NCBI RefSeq assembly: GCF_003254625.1
Contig: NZ_QJRJ01000076.1
Span: forward strand, 1 to 64,000
Direction of reading: 5' to 3'
From: Flavobacterium ginsenosidimutans
GTDB lineage: Bacteria; Bacteroidota; Bacteroidia; Flavobacteriales; Flavobacteriaceae
DNA length: 64,000 nucleotides
Within the stretch, counting starts at the first letter, position 1. Each line of letters starts with the position of its first letter. The notes beneath the pieces are model-generated. The model did not search any database. It had not been told where the DNA came from and saw nothing but the letters and a program-made list of their open reading frames with translations. Both the position numbers and the translations under genes were made by a program. Shown here one piece after another: positions 36,810 to 45,202 of the stretch.

Positions 36810-37766
36810 ATGCATATTACTCTTATAAGTTTAGACAACTGGGGGCTCAACAAACATATAGCTACTGACTTAGAAAAACAAGGGCATACTGTTCGCCACA
36901 TTGATTTTAATACTTTCAAATATAAATATCCTTCTATATTTCATAAAGTCTACAATGTTGTATTAAAAGCGTTCTTTAAAACAAACTTAAAACATCAGCA
37001 TTACGGAAAAGAAATCATCAGGGAATTAAAGAAAAATGACCAGATTCAAGATGTAATTCTAACTATAAAAGGAGATTTTATAACTCCTAAAAGCATTTTA
37101 GAATTTAAAAATTACACTAAAAAATCGATCGGATTTTTTAATGATAACATCTATCGTTGTCCAAAAATCAAACGAGTTTTGCATTGTTTTGATGAAGTTT
37201 TTTCGTTCGAAAAAGAAGACTGCGCAGAATACAATTTAAAATTTGCATCAAATTGGATTTACAACTCAGAAAATGCAGTAAATACAGATCAATTTGAATA
37301 CGATGTTTTCAATATCAGCTCAATTGATAAAAGGCTTCCAATTTTAAAAAAAATTGCTTCTAATTTAGCTTCGCAGCATTCAAAATTTAAATTCATTGTT
37401 TACGATAAAAAACAAAAAGACAATGATGAAAACATTACATACATAAGAAGTCATATGCCTTTAAGCGAAGTGAATGATTACATTAATCGCTCAAAAGTAC
37501 TTTTAGACATTAACCGACTTGGCCAGAGCGGACTTACTTTTAGAGTTTTTGAAAGTTTGGGCTTAGAAAAAAAGCTTATAACCACAAATGCGGACATTAA
37601 AAACTACGATTTTTACAACCCAAATAACATTTTAGTTATTGACGAAAAAAATCCAATTATACCTGTAGCTTTTTTCGAAAATAAATATGAAAAAATTCCA
37701 GACTCCATTTACAATAAGTACACTTTAAAAGGCTGGACTGAGAATGTTATTTTCAAAAATAATTAG
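36810..37766 (+). CDS. putative glycosyltransferase, CgeB-like
   Basis: 318 aa with GT-B features: MHITLISLDNWGLNKHIATDL at the N-terminus, a middle domain, and a C-terminal donor-binding stretch VLLDINRLGQSGLTFRVFESL followed by KLITTNADIKNYDFY, the pattern of CgeB/glycosyltransferase-family-1-like proteins. Acceptor and sugar unknown. It lies 60 bases from the divergent kinase-like gene. Confidence 0.7.
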   Translation: MHITLISLDNWGLNKHIATDLEKQGHTVRHIDFNTFKYKYPSIFHKVYNVVLKAFFKTNLKHQHYGKEIIRELKKNDQIQDVILTIKGDFITPKSILEFKNYTKKSIGFFNDNIYRCPKIKRVLHCFDEVFSFEKEDCAEYNLKFASNWIYNSENAVNTDQFEYDVFNISSIDKRLPILKKIASNLASQHSKFKFIVYDKKQKDNDENITYIRSHMPLSEVNDYINRSKVLLDINRLGQSGLTFRVFESLGLEKKLITTNADIKNYDFYNPNNILVIDEKNPIIPVAFFENKYEKIPDSIYNKYTLKGWTENVIFKNN

Positions 37767-37877
37767 TTAGAGCCTTAAAACCCAAAGGATAATTTTTTAG
37801 TATTCCTTTTTAAACAAATTGTTAGTCAATCTTGTAGGTATTTAATTCTTATTTAAGATATTTTTAACCTTAAAATT

Positions 37878-37907
37878 TTTGCATGTAGTACTTGTTTAGT
37901 ACTTTTG
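37878..37907 (+). promoter_or_regulatory. promoter of the acyltransferase gene (TTTG-N18-TACTTTTG)
   Basis: -33 TTTG at 37878-37881, 18-base spacer, perfect -7 TACTTTTG at 37900-37907. A direct repeat of TAGTACTT occurs within the spacer and the -7 region. Confidence 0.68.
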
Positions 37908-37960
37908 CGCAAATTTGGAATTTGTAAAAAATATCTCAACAAAAAATTATTTCCTCAAAA

Positions 37961-39130
37961 ATGACATTAAATTTCTGCGTTTATTTAATACCTATATTAT
38001 TTGTTCTCATTATTTCTGTATTATTTACAAATAAGTTAGTAAAGATAGAAGTGCTCGACGTTCGCTATCCTGAAATTGATGGTTTAAGAGGTTATTTGGC
38101 TTTTTTTGTTTTCTTACATCATAGTTATATTTGGAGAATTTTCCTTAAAGATGGTGAATGGAAAGAACCCGAATCTAATTTGTTTAATCACTTTGGGCAA
38201 ACGACTGTTGCTTTCTTCTTTGTTATTACCGCTTTTTTATTCACTCTAAAATTGATCAATAGTAAAAGTAAAAACAAAGAAATAAACTGGACAGCTTATA
38301 TCAAGGCTCGTTGGTACAGGCTTTTCCCGATGTATCTTTTTTCTGTTTCTATTATTTTTATAATTGCAGGTTATTTAACCGATTTCAAATCTAAAATTAC
38401 CTTTTCTGAAAATGCAGAAGCTACACTTTCATGGATATTTTTCAATGTGAAAAAAGGATTAAACATCAACGGCTTAGAAGATAGCTTCTTATTAAACGCC
38501 GGTATAACTTGGACATTACCATATGAATGGGTCTTCTATCTTTTACTCCCTCTAATTGCATTATTTTTTAAGATCAAAGTAAATCTGAAAACGTTACTGA
38601 TTTTTAGTTCAATTGCCGCTGTTGTAATGATTATAAATGGATCCTCTTTAAGACATTTTTCGCCTTTTATTGGCGGAATTATTAGCGCATTGGTAGTTAG
38701 CAGTAAAAAATTTGAAAACATTTTAAAACAAAAAAAATATACTTTCTTAGCTATTTTACTATTAGCTTGCTCTATATATTTTTTCAATAGCGGAAGAAAA
38801 CCCATTCCTGTCATTATCACGTCAATTGTATTTATAATGATTGCTTCTGGAAATAGTTTTTTTGGACTTTTGTCAAACACTTTTTCTCGCAAATTTGGAC
38901 AAATAACCTATAGTATATATTTATTGCATGGAACATTATTGTTTGTTGTCTTTTATTTTTTTATCGGATTTGAAAAGGCTAAAAATTTAACCGATTTTGA
39001 ATTTTGGTTAATTATTACTTTATCCGTTTTTCCGTTAATTTTTATTAGTCAATTAACATTCAAATACATCGAACGCCCTTTAATGGAATTAGCAAAGACA
39101 AAATTTGAATCTTCTCCAATAAAATCATAA
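37961..39130 (+). CDS. acyltransferase family 3 (OafA/YrhL-like) membrane protein
   Basis: 389 aa with about ten membrane helices. Seen: the family start YPEIDGLRGYLAFFVFLHHS with the conserved Arg and His, IKARWYRLFPMYLF, and ITWTLPYEWVFYLLLPL. These enzymes O-acetylate or otherwise acylate surface polysaccharides. It has an extra N-terminal helix (about 5-23). Probably closes the envelope glycan region. Own strong promoter with a 53-base leader. Confidence 0.85.
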   Translation: MTLNFCVYLIPILFVLIISVLFTNKLVKIEVLDVRYPEIDGLRGYLAFFVFLHHSYIWRIFLKDGEWKEPESNLFNHFGQTTVAFFFVITAFLFTLKLINSKSKNKEINWTAYIKARWYRLFPMYLFSVSIIFIIAGYLTDFKSKITFSENAEATLSWIFFNVKKGLNINGLEDSFLLNAGITWTLPYEWVFYLLLPLIALFFKIKVNLKTLLIFSSIAAVVMIINGSSLRHFSPFIGGIISALVVSSKKFENILKQKKYTFLAILLLACSIYFFNSGRKPIPVIITSIVFIMIASGNSFFGLLSNTFSRKFGQITYSIYLLHGTLLFVVFYFFIGFEKAKNLTDFEFWLIITLSVFPLIFISQLTFKYIERPLMELAKTKFESSPIKS

Positions 39131-39214
39131 GTAGTTTGCGATTAGAAAGTCTTCTCAAAAACTAAAAACTCTGCCATTTTAAAAACTCTAAAAAGCTTTT
39201 ACAAGTAAAATTTA

Positions 39215-39222
39215 TAACTTTG
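39215..39222 (+). promoter_or_regulatory. -7 box TAACTTTG of tsaC
   Basis: Perfect TAnnTTTG match, 30 bases upstream of the ATG at 39253. Confidence 0.45.
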
Positions 39223-39252
39223 TAATCTTAATTGAGTATATATAATTGTAAA

Positions 39253-39813
39253 ATGAACGAGGAAATCATCAACGCATACGAAGTAATAAAAGAAGGCGGT
39301 ATAATTTTATATCCAACAGACACTGTTTGGGGAATTGGGTGCGATGCTACAAACCCAGATGCCGTTGCTAAAATTTATAAATTAAAACAGCGTGCAGAAA
39401 CACAAAGCATGATCGTTTTAATGAATGGCGAAAAGATGATTTACAATGTTTTCAAAAACATTCCTGAAGTTGCGTGGCAAATCTGGGATTTATCAGATAA
39501 ACCAACGACTTTAATTCTTGATGATGCTCGAAACGTTGCCCCAAATATCATTGCTGCTGACAAATCTTTAGGAGTTAGACTGGTAAAAGAGCCTTTTTGC
39601 TATAAATTAATGGAAAGAATGAAAAAACCTTTGGTTTCAACTTCTGCAAATATTTCAGGTCAGCCTACTCCAATTGCCTTCAAAGACATTAGTCCAGAAA
39701 TTATTAATGGGGTTGATTACGTAGTAAAATTAAACCAAGACAAAATAAACGGAAAGTCTTCTACGATAATCAAATTAACAAACGATTCGCAGGTAAAAGT
39801 AATCCGTAAATAA
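39253..39813 (+). CDS. tsaC: L-threonylcarbamoyladenylate synthase (Sua5/YrdC/YciO family)
   Basis: 186 aa. First step of tRNA t6A synthesis (threonine, bicarbonate and ATP). Seen: YPTDTVWGIGCDATN near 21-35, IYKLKQRAETQSMIVL, LGVRLVKEPFC and VSTSANISGQPTP. The single-domain length is TsaC-like rather than Sua5-like. Start taken at the ATG at 39253; the earlier alternative start codon adds 7 residues and is closer to the -7 box. Confidence 0.88.
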   Translation: MNEEIINAYEVIKEGGIILYPTDTVWGIGCDATNPDAVAKIYKLKQRAETQSMIVLMNGEKMIYNVFKNIPEVAWQIWDLSDKPTTLILDDARNVAPNIIAADKSLGVRLVKEPFCYKLMERMKKPLVSTSANISGQPTPIAFKDISPEIINGVDYVVKLNQDKINGKSSTIIKLTNDSQVKVIRK

Positions 39814-39861
39814 TGTTGAATTGTCAATGGTTAATTGTGAATTCACTTTAAATCTAAAAAA

Positions 39862-39890
39862 CTTAGAATCTTAGTTTCTTAGAACCTTAG
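39862..39890. repeat. CTTAGnnn word repeat at the cysteine desulfurase 3' end
   Basis: Tandem CTTAGAAT, CTTAGTTT, CTTAGAAC, CTTAG. Only one arm of the hairpin type seen elsewhere. It overlaps the stop codon (39887-39889) of the cysteine desulfurase gene. Confidence 0.7.
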
Positions 39891-41011
39891 ACAGTTTTCA
39901 AACTCTCAATCAACCAATCTATATCTTCTTTGGTATTATAATGACTGAATGAAATTCGGAGATTTGGTAATTTTAAATCGGTCTCCGAAAGCATTTCGTT
40001 TAAAACGTGTGAAGGTTTTATACTTCCAGATTGACAGGCACTTCCTCTCGAAACCGCAATTCCTTTCATATCTAAACTAAAAAGCAGCATCGAAGTTTTA
40101 TCTGATGAAAAGGGCAGAATAATATTGATGATATTGTAGAAATCATCTTTTTTTCCATTAATTCTAAAATCAGGAAAATGAATTTCCATTTGCTCAATCA
40201 GATAATTCTTGATTCCTAAAATATACGCTCTTTCTTCATCTAATTTTTCGTAAGAAATAGACAAAGCCTTTGCCATTCCAGCAATTTGATGTACGGCTTC
40301 AGTTCCAGCGCGAAGACCTTTTTCTTGTTCGCCTCCAAAAAGTAATGGTTGCAAACCCGAATTTTTTCGAACAAAAGCAAATCCGATTCCTTTTGGTCCA
40401 TGAAATTTATGCGCGCTTGCTAAAATGAAGTCAATTGGAGTCTTTTGAAGATCGATTTCCGTTTTCCCAACAGATTGAACTGTATCTGAATGAAACAATG
40501 CATTATATTGCTTGCAAATCAAACTAACACGATCCAGATCTAAAATAGTTCCTGTTTCGTTATTAACATGCATTAAGCTGACTAATGTTTTCTTTTCATC
40601 AGACAATAAATTAGATAAATGCGTTAGATCTAAGCTTCCATCAGCATTTACATTTACATAATCGACCTGAATATTATATTCCTCTTTAAGTGCCCAAACC
40701 GTATGTAAAACAGCATGGTGCTCAATTTTTGAAGTAATAATTCTTTCTACTTTTAAATCTTCAACAGCAGAACGCAAAATCCAGTTATCGGCTTCAGTTC
40801 CACCAGAAGTAAAAATTATTTCCTGAGCAGTGCAATTTAAATGCTTTGCAATGCTTTTTCTAGAAAGTTCTAAAATCGTTTTACCATTTCGCCCAAAACT
40901 ATGCGTAGACGAAGGATTTCCATAATCCTCCAGCATTACTTTTGTCATTTCCTGAATTACTTCAGGACGCATTGCTGTTGTTGAGGCATTATCAAGATAT
41001 ACTTTTTTCAT
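39887..41011 (-). CDS. cysteine desulfurase (NifS/IscS-like)
   Basis: 374 aa class V PLP aminotransferase that takes sulfur from cysteine. Seen: VYLDNASTTAMRPEV start, GGTEADNWIL, HHAVLHTVW, PLP-lysine in SAHKFHGPKGIGF and catalytic Cys in SRGSACQSGSIKPSHVL. It is not next to isc or suf genes, so may serve tRNA thiolation or another trafficking route. Start at the ATG at 41009-41011; the longer frame adds 14 residues. Confidence 0.9.
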   Translation of the reverse strand: MKKVYLDNASTTAMRPEVIQEMTKVMLEDYGNPSSTHSFGRNGKTILELSRKSIAKHLNCTAQEIIFTSGGTEADNWILRSAVEDLKVERIITSKIEHHAVLHTVWALKEEYNIQVDYVNVNADGSLDLTHLSNLLSDEKKTLVSLMHVNNETGTILDLDRVSLICKQYNALFHSDTVQSVGKTEIDLQKTPIDFILASAHKFHGPKGIGFAFVRKNSGLQPLLFGGEQEKGLRAGTEAVHQIAGMAKALSISYEKLDEERAYILGIKNYLIEQMEIHFPDFRINGKKDDFYNIINIILPFSSDKTSMLLFSLDMKGIAVSRGSACQSGSIKPSHVLNEMLSETDLKLPNLRISFSHYNTKEDIDWLIESLKTV

Positions 41012-41072
41012 CGCTGCAAAGTTACAAAATATCAATTGTGAAAACTTAAACATAATCTGGCATTTTTTTCAC

Positions 41073-41080
41073 TATTTTTG
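41073..41080 (+). promoter_or_regulatory. -7 box TATTTTTG of the lipoprotein gene
   Basis: Perfect TAnnTTTG, 19 bases before the ATG at 41100. Confidence 0.5.
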
Positions 41081-41099
41081 ACGCAAATAAATTTTTACG

Positions 41100-42095
41100 A
41101 TGAAAAAATACGCTGCCCTTTTATTATTTGCCCTTTTTCTAAATGGATGCGATGATGGGGATTTAACTGTAGACACTATCGATTTTGTAGACGCAGATTC
41201 TCAAGCTTGTGATCCGGAAACAAACACTTTAATCTATAAATTAAAAACTCAGGAAGCCCTTTTATTACAAATGCCTGAAGGTAAAATTGTTAATGATCCT
41301 GGAACTTATTCTTACCCAATCGATTCAAAAGGTACTGGGTCTTATCGTGTTGTTTATAGAGCTTATGATGGAACTGTAGCAACTGCAAACATTTGCGGTA
41401 CAATTCCTCCTAGCACGCCAAAAGTAACAGAAGAATGGATTGCAACTGATGGAGTAATTGAGATTACAACTAGTCAAGATGAAAGAGATATTTCAACTAA
41501 TCCTGATGACGGAAGTAGAATACATGGTTATAATCACACTATTATTTTTAGAAATATAACATTTAATAAACCAGCTGGAGATCAAACAGAAGAAAAATTT
41601 GATTTTGGAACCTATACAACTTCGATTACACCAGCCGATTTAACTTTCAAAACCAATCCAAACGGCTCGGCTTATGAGTGCGATGAAGTTAGTAGAGTTT
41701 ACAACTACAATAACTCATTTTACATATCGATTGATGATATAGATCCTGCTTTAATTGTCAACACACCTACTAACGGCGTGCCACGTACAAGTTTGATAAC
41801 AGCTACTCAAAATAAAGTATATTATAAAACTGCGAAAGCAGAAACGGGATCAATTACTCCGGCTTTTATTTGTTCAAAAGTACAGCCGGCTTCTCCAGCA
41901 ATTGAGGAAACATGGACAGGTCAACTTGGTGTAGCAGCTACGAGTGGAATTATTGAAGTAACCACTACTTTAACTGGACAAGTTTATGAGCATACTATTG
42001 TTCTTAAAAATGTAATTTTAGAAAAAGATAATAGTCATTTCAGATTAGGAAGCAGTTTTGTTCTAGGGAAAATTGACAGAGTTGCCACTAACTAA
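41100..42095 (+). CDS. lipoprotein with an internally duplicated domain, unknown function
   Basis: 331 aa. Lipobox LFLNGC with acylated C17, followed by DDGD, acidic residues like those in Bacteroidota surface-export signals. Two related segments follow: about 107-175 (PKVTEEWIATDGVIEITT ... HTIIFRNITF) and about 262-325 (PAIEETWTGQLGV ... GIIEVTTTL ... HTIVLKNVIL). Each holds EEW/EETW, GxIEvTT and HTIxxxNxxx, so the protein likely has two copies of one beta-sandwich. No family recognised. Divergent from the cysteine desulfurase gene and closed by a strong hairpin. Confidence 0.7.
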   Translation: MKKYAALLLFALFLNGCDDGDLTVDTIDFVDADSQACDPETNTLIYKLKTQEALLLQMPEGKIVNDPGTYSYPIDSKGTGSYRVVYRAYDGTVATANICGTIPPSTPKVTEEWIATDGVIEITTSQDERDISTNPDDGSRIHGYNHTIIFRNITFNKPAGDQTEEKFDFGTYTTSITPADLTFKTNPNGSAYECDEVSRVYNYNNSFYISIDDIDPALIVNTPTNGVPRTSLITATQNKVYYKTAKAETGSITPAFICSKVQPASPAIEETWTGQLGVAATSGIIEVTTTLTGQVYEHTIVLKNVILEKDNSHFRLGSSFVLGKIDRVATN

Positions 42096-42137
42096 AATGC
42101 ATTGATATTCGGAAGAAATCAATGAAAATAATTCTTA

Positions 42138-42203
42138 CAAAAAACGTCTGTTTTTCAAAGCTGATTTTAAACCTAAATCAGACGAAAAACAGACGTTTTT
42201 TTT
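42138..42203. terminator. bidirectional terminator with nested stem
   Basis: Outer arms AAAACGTCTGTTTTTC and GAAAAACAGACGTTTT pair over 16 bp. Inside them CTGATTT and AAATCAG form a second stem. T runs on both strands serve the lipoprotein gene and the convergent smr gene. Confidence 0.85.
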
Positions 42204-42243
42204 ATGCTTAAATAAAGCGTTCTAAAACTTCAAAAAAGCGATT

Positions 42244-42795
42244 TTATTTATTGCTTTGTCTAATATAAACTTCGGTTGCACCAAGTCCGTATTTTTGATA
42301 ATTGGCATCTTGAAAATCAATTCCGTCGTAACGGCCTAATAAAAAATCAAGTTCTGCTTTTAAAATTCCTTCACCAACACCGTGAATAAAAACGATTTTC
42401 GGAATGCGGTTTCTTATCGCAAATTCGATATGTCTTTTTGCCGTTTCGGTTTGTAATGTCAAAATATCATAGTTTGACATTCCTCGTTTATTTGGAACCA
42501 ATTTTTCGATGTGTAAATCAAATTCTGGAACGCCAAAATCACGTTTATCTTTCTTTTCTTTGACAAAACTTCTCGGTTTTGGCTCTGTTTTCTCTTTTGA
42601 AACTTTATCTAAATCAATTCTTTTAATAGAATTCATTAAATTACTGGTTTCTTGAACTTTAATTAATTCGTTGACTAAAAATGTCATCATAAATCCATCT
42701 GTAGTTTCAATAAAAACTTCGTTGTTTTTAACCGAAACTACTGTTCCGTTTATGGCTTCATCTAGTACTGAAACCTTATCTCCTTTTGCCAGCAT
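42244..42795 (-). CDS. Smr domain protein (MutS2-like C-terminal domain)
   Basis: 183 aa. An N-terminal small beta-barrel (about 1-50, KGDKVSVLDEAINGTVVSV) is followed by a basic linker and a Smr domain (about 95-183) with FDLHIEKL, IVFIHGVGEGILKAEL and a final YGLGATEVYI. Smr domains bind or nick nucleic acids; the DLH and HGxG motifs are intact. Starts one base after the stop of a 57-codon membrane-protein gene. Confidence 0.85.
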   Translation of the reverse strand: MLAKGDKVSVLDEAINGTVVSVKNNEVFIETTDGFMMTFLVNELIKVQETSNLMNSIKRIDLDKVSKEKTEPKPRSFVKEKKDKRDFGVPEFDLHIEKLVPNKRGMSNYDILTLQTETAKRHIEFAIRNRIPKIVFIHGVGEGILKAELDFLLGRYDGIDFQDANYQKYGLGATEVYIRQSNK

Positions 42796-42796
42796 C

Positions 42797-42970
42797 CTAC
42801 TCTTCTTTATCGTTATGTTTACTTGGCGTTTTTGCGCTCAACTGCATCATTCCAAACATGAAAACTACAATTGCAATAATCATGATATAGATGTTTTTTT
42901 CTTCAGAAACCTGCTCATACAACGCAACCGAAATCGCAAGAATCATTATTAAAATTTTAAAAGCTTTCAT
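42797..42970 (-). CDS. small two-helix membrane protein upstream of smr
   Basis: 57 aa, ATG at 42968-42970 and TAG at 42797-42799, one base before the smr ATG. Two hydrophobic segments (about 4-18 and 27-45, IYIMIIAIVVFMFGMMQ) are separated by a short charged loop, ending in a Lys/Glu-rich tail. No family recognised. The tight junction with smr implies co-translation. Confidence 0.65.
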   Translation of the reverse strand: MKAFKILIMILAISVALYEQVSEEKNIYIMIIAIVVFMFGMMQLSAKTPSKHNDKEE

Positions 42971-43077
42971 TAATTCAAAGTTTAAGATTTCAAAAGTATA
43001 AAACTTTCATATAGTACTCCTATTCTACTTCAAACGTTTGTCATATTTTTTTAGTAAAATTGCAAAAAAGATTCACC

Positions 43078-43362
43078 ATGAGTTTAGAGAAATATATGAT
43101 TCCGTGTATGTTCAAAACGATCTTCGGTTTTGACTGTTTAGGATGCGGATTTCAACGCTCTCTATTCTTACTTTTTCAAGGCGAATTTTTAGCTGCTTTT
43201 AAAATGTATCCGGCCATATATTCTTGCCTTTTACTATTTATTTTTATCGCTTTTCATTTCTTAGATAAATCTCGAAATTATAAAAAGCTTGTTTGGAGAA
43301 TGGCGATTATAAATCTGTTTTTTATGATTGGCGGATATTATTTCAAACACTTTTATTTTTAG
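43078..43362 (+). CDS. DUF2752 family membrane protein
   Basis: 94 aa with about three hydrophobic segments. Seen: the family hallmark MIPCMFKTIFGFDCLGCGFQR, that is CP/CM followed by FGxxCxGCGxxR. Function unknown. ATG at 43078 preferred over a TTG 18 bases upstream that sits in a -7-like TAAAATTG. The TAG stop is formed by the first unit of a tandem AGATTTT array. Confidence 0.8.
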   Translation: MSLEKYMIPCMFKTIFGFDCLGCGFQRSLFLLFQGEFLAAFKMYPAIYSCLLLFIFIAFHFLDKSRNYKKLVWRMAIINLFFMIGGYYFKHFYF

Positions 43363-43437
43363 ATTTTAGATTTTAGATTTTAGATTTTAGATTTTAGATT
43401 TTAGATTTTAGATTTTAGATTTTAGATTTTAGATTTT
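43361..43437. repeat. 11 perfect tandem copies of AGATTTT
   Basis: Units of 7 bases run without a mismatch over 77 bases between convergent DUF2752 and DUF1003 genes. The first unit supplies the last two bases of the upstream TAG stop. Not a CRISPR: there are no spacers. Confidence 0.97.
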
Positions 43438-43518
43438 CTAAAAGTCGCTTTGCTCCTTTTTGGAATTTGGAATTTATCCCGAGACTTTGGGATTTAAAAT
43501 TGGGATTTTAAATAACTT

Positions 43519-44220
43519 TTATTTTTTTATCTGATCCAAAATATCATTCATCATCTCAATTTGAACTTTCTGGATTTCGATTAATTCTTGTTGCTGATGC
43601 ATAATCAAATGATCAATTTTATCATGAATCAATCTAATCTCCAATTCCGATTTCAGATTGATCATATAGTCTTTTTTAGCTCGATTGCGATCTTTTTCTT
43701 CTTGACGATTTTGGCTCATCATAATTACAGGAGCCTGCAAAGCTGCAACACAAGAAAGGATTAAATTTAAAAGAATAAACGGATAGGGATCAAATCCTTT
43801 ATTTAGAAAAATGTAAACATTTGAAGCGATCCAAATCGAAATAAAAACCACGAAAGAAATAATAAAAGTCCAGCTTCCACCAAAATCTGCTACTTTATCT
43901 GCCACTCTCTGTCCAAGATTTCGTGGTTCTTCTTCGTCTTCAACAATGCTCACTATAGATTTATCTTCTTTTAAAGAAGAAATAACATTCTTTTCCATTG
44001 CCGAAAGTGCTCCAATTTCGGTCGAAAGATAATTTGAAATATATTTTTGACGGTAAACATTTAACTCGTTGATAGAAATACAATCTTCTGAACTAAAATC
44101 TGGATATTCTTTTTTAATTAATCCCAAAATAGGATCATGTATTCCCCTTCCGTAAATTTTCTCATTTTCAGGAAAAGAAATCCCAGAAATGTCACTTTTA
44201 AATGTTTGGCTGTTTTTCAT
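43519..44220 (-). CDS. DUF1003 family membrane protein
   Basis: 233 aa. Cytosolic N-terminal half, then two membrane helices (about 116-136 and 147-165) with the conserved DPYPFILLNLILSCVAALQ and APVIMMSQNRQEEKDR, and a C-terminal coiled coil (about 185-233). Function unknown; DUF1003 proteins are sometimes tied to metal or envelope stress. Only the family membership is firm. Confidence 0.85.
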   Translation of the reverse strand: MKNSQTFKSDISGISFPENEKIYGRGIHDPILGLIKKEYPDFSSEDCISINELNVYRQKYISNYLSTEIGALSAMEKNVISSLKEDKSIVSIVEDEEEPRNLGQRVADKVADFGGSWTFIISFVVFISIWIASNVYIFLNKGFDPYPFILLNLILSCVAALQAPVIMMSQNRQEEKDRNRAKKDYMINLKSELEIRLIHDKIDHLIMHQQQELIEIQKVQIEMMNDILDQIKK

Positions 44221-44409
44221 TTTTGTATATTTTAAAAGCTAATTTACGCAATAAACTTCTTAAGAATTGTATAAAATAGAACAGTTTATAATTCGCTTTT
44301 TATCACAAATCTGATTTTGTAAAGAAAATTTCTTTAGTTAAATCGTGACTTTATTTCCAAAAAACGCCTTACTTTTAACGTTCCAAAATTATTCATTCAT
44401 TTTACCATT

Positions 44410-45201
44410 GTGACAAAAGACACTATCATACAAAATATAAAGGCTTTAAAGAGCCATTCGAACATAAATTACGGCATTAAAACCAAAACAGAAGACTTTA
44501 CAGAAAAGCTTTTTTATACTCTTTTTGATTCAAATGCTGCTTTAGATGAAAGCATTGATGAACTTGAAATTCGCTTTAAAGAAATTGCTGTTTTGGCCTG
44601 CAAAAAACCTCAAAATTTATGCGAATCGATTTGGGATCGTTTTTTAGAAAAACTTCCCAGAGTTTTAGAAAAACTAAATGAAGATGCCGAATATATTTTA
44701 GAAAATGATCCTGCTTCAAACAGCATCGATGAAGTTTATTTAGCCTATCCAGGTTTTTATGCAATCGCAATTTATAGATTAAGCCACGAATTATACAATT
44801 TAGATTTATTGCTTTTTTCCCGATTAATGAGCGAATATGCACATAGAATTACTGGAACAGATATTCATGCTGGAGCAAAAATCGAATCGCCATTTTTTAT
44901 TGATCACGCTACTGGAATCGTAATTGGAGAAACTACTGTAATTAAAAAACATGTAAAAATCTATCAGGGTGTTACGCTGGGTGCACTAAGCGTCAGTAAG
45001 GATATGAAAAATGCCAAAAGACATCCAACAGTAGAAGCGAATGTTTGCATTTATGCGAATGCAACAATTTTAGGAGGTGAAACCGTAATTGGAAAAAACA
45101 GTGTTGTTGGAGGAAATGCTTGGGTTACCAAATCTATTCCAGAAGATTCTATCGTTTTAAACACCACTACAACTGAAGTTAAAATAAAAGAAAAAAAATA
45201 A
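44410..45201 (+). CDS. cysE: serine O-acetyltransferase
   Basis: 263 aa. Makes O-acetylserine, the substrate of CysM. Seen: N-terminal helical domain, catalytic His/Asp in GTDIHAGAKIESPFFIDHA, left-handed beta-helix with IGETTVIKKHVKIYQGVTLGA, and KRHPTVEANVCIYANATILGG. Initiates at GTG (44410); no ATG is better placed. One base separates it from cysM, so the two are an operon. Confidence 0.92.
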   Translation: MTKDTIIQNIKALKSHSNINYGIKTKTEDFTEKLFYTLFDSNAALDESIDELEIRFKEIAVLACKKPQNLCESIWDRFLEKLPRVLEKLNEDAEYILENDPASNSIDEVYLAYPGFYAIAIYRLSHELYNLDLLLFSRLMSEYAHRITGTDIHAGAKIESPFFIDHATGIVIGETTVIKKHVKIYQGVTLGALSVSKDMKNAKRHPTVEANVCIYANATILGGETVIGKNSVVGGNAWVTKSIPEDSIVLNTTTTEVKIKEKK

Positions 45202-45202
45202 A

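Noticed and set aside
42671..42952. 93-codon plus-strand frame opposite smr and its small upstream gene
   Set aside because: Antisense to two coupled minus-strand genes with clear protein features.
43361..43437. CRISPR array
   Set aside because: Repeats of 7 bases are directly adjacent with no spacers, and there are no cas genes.
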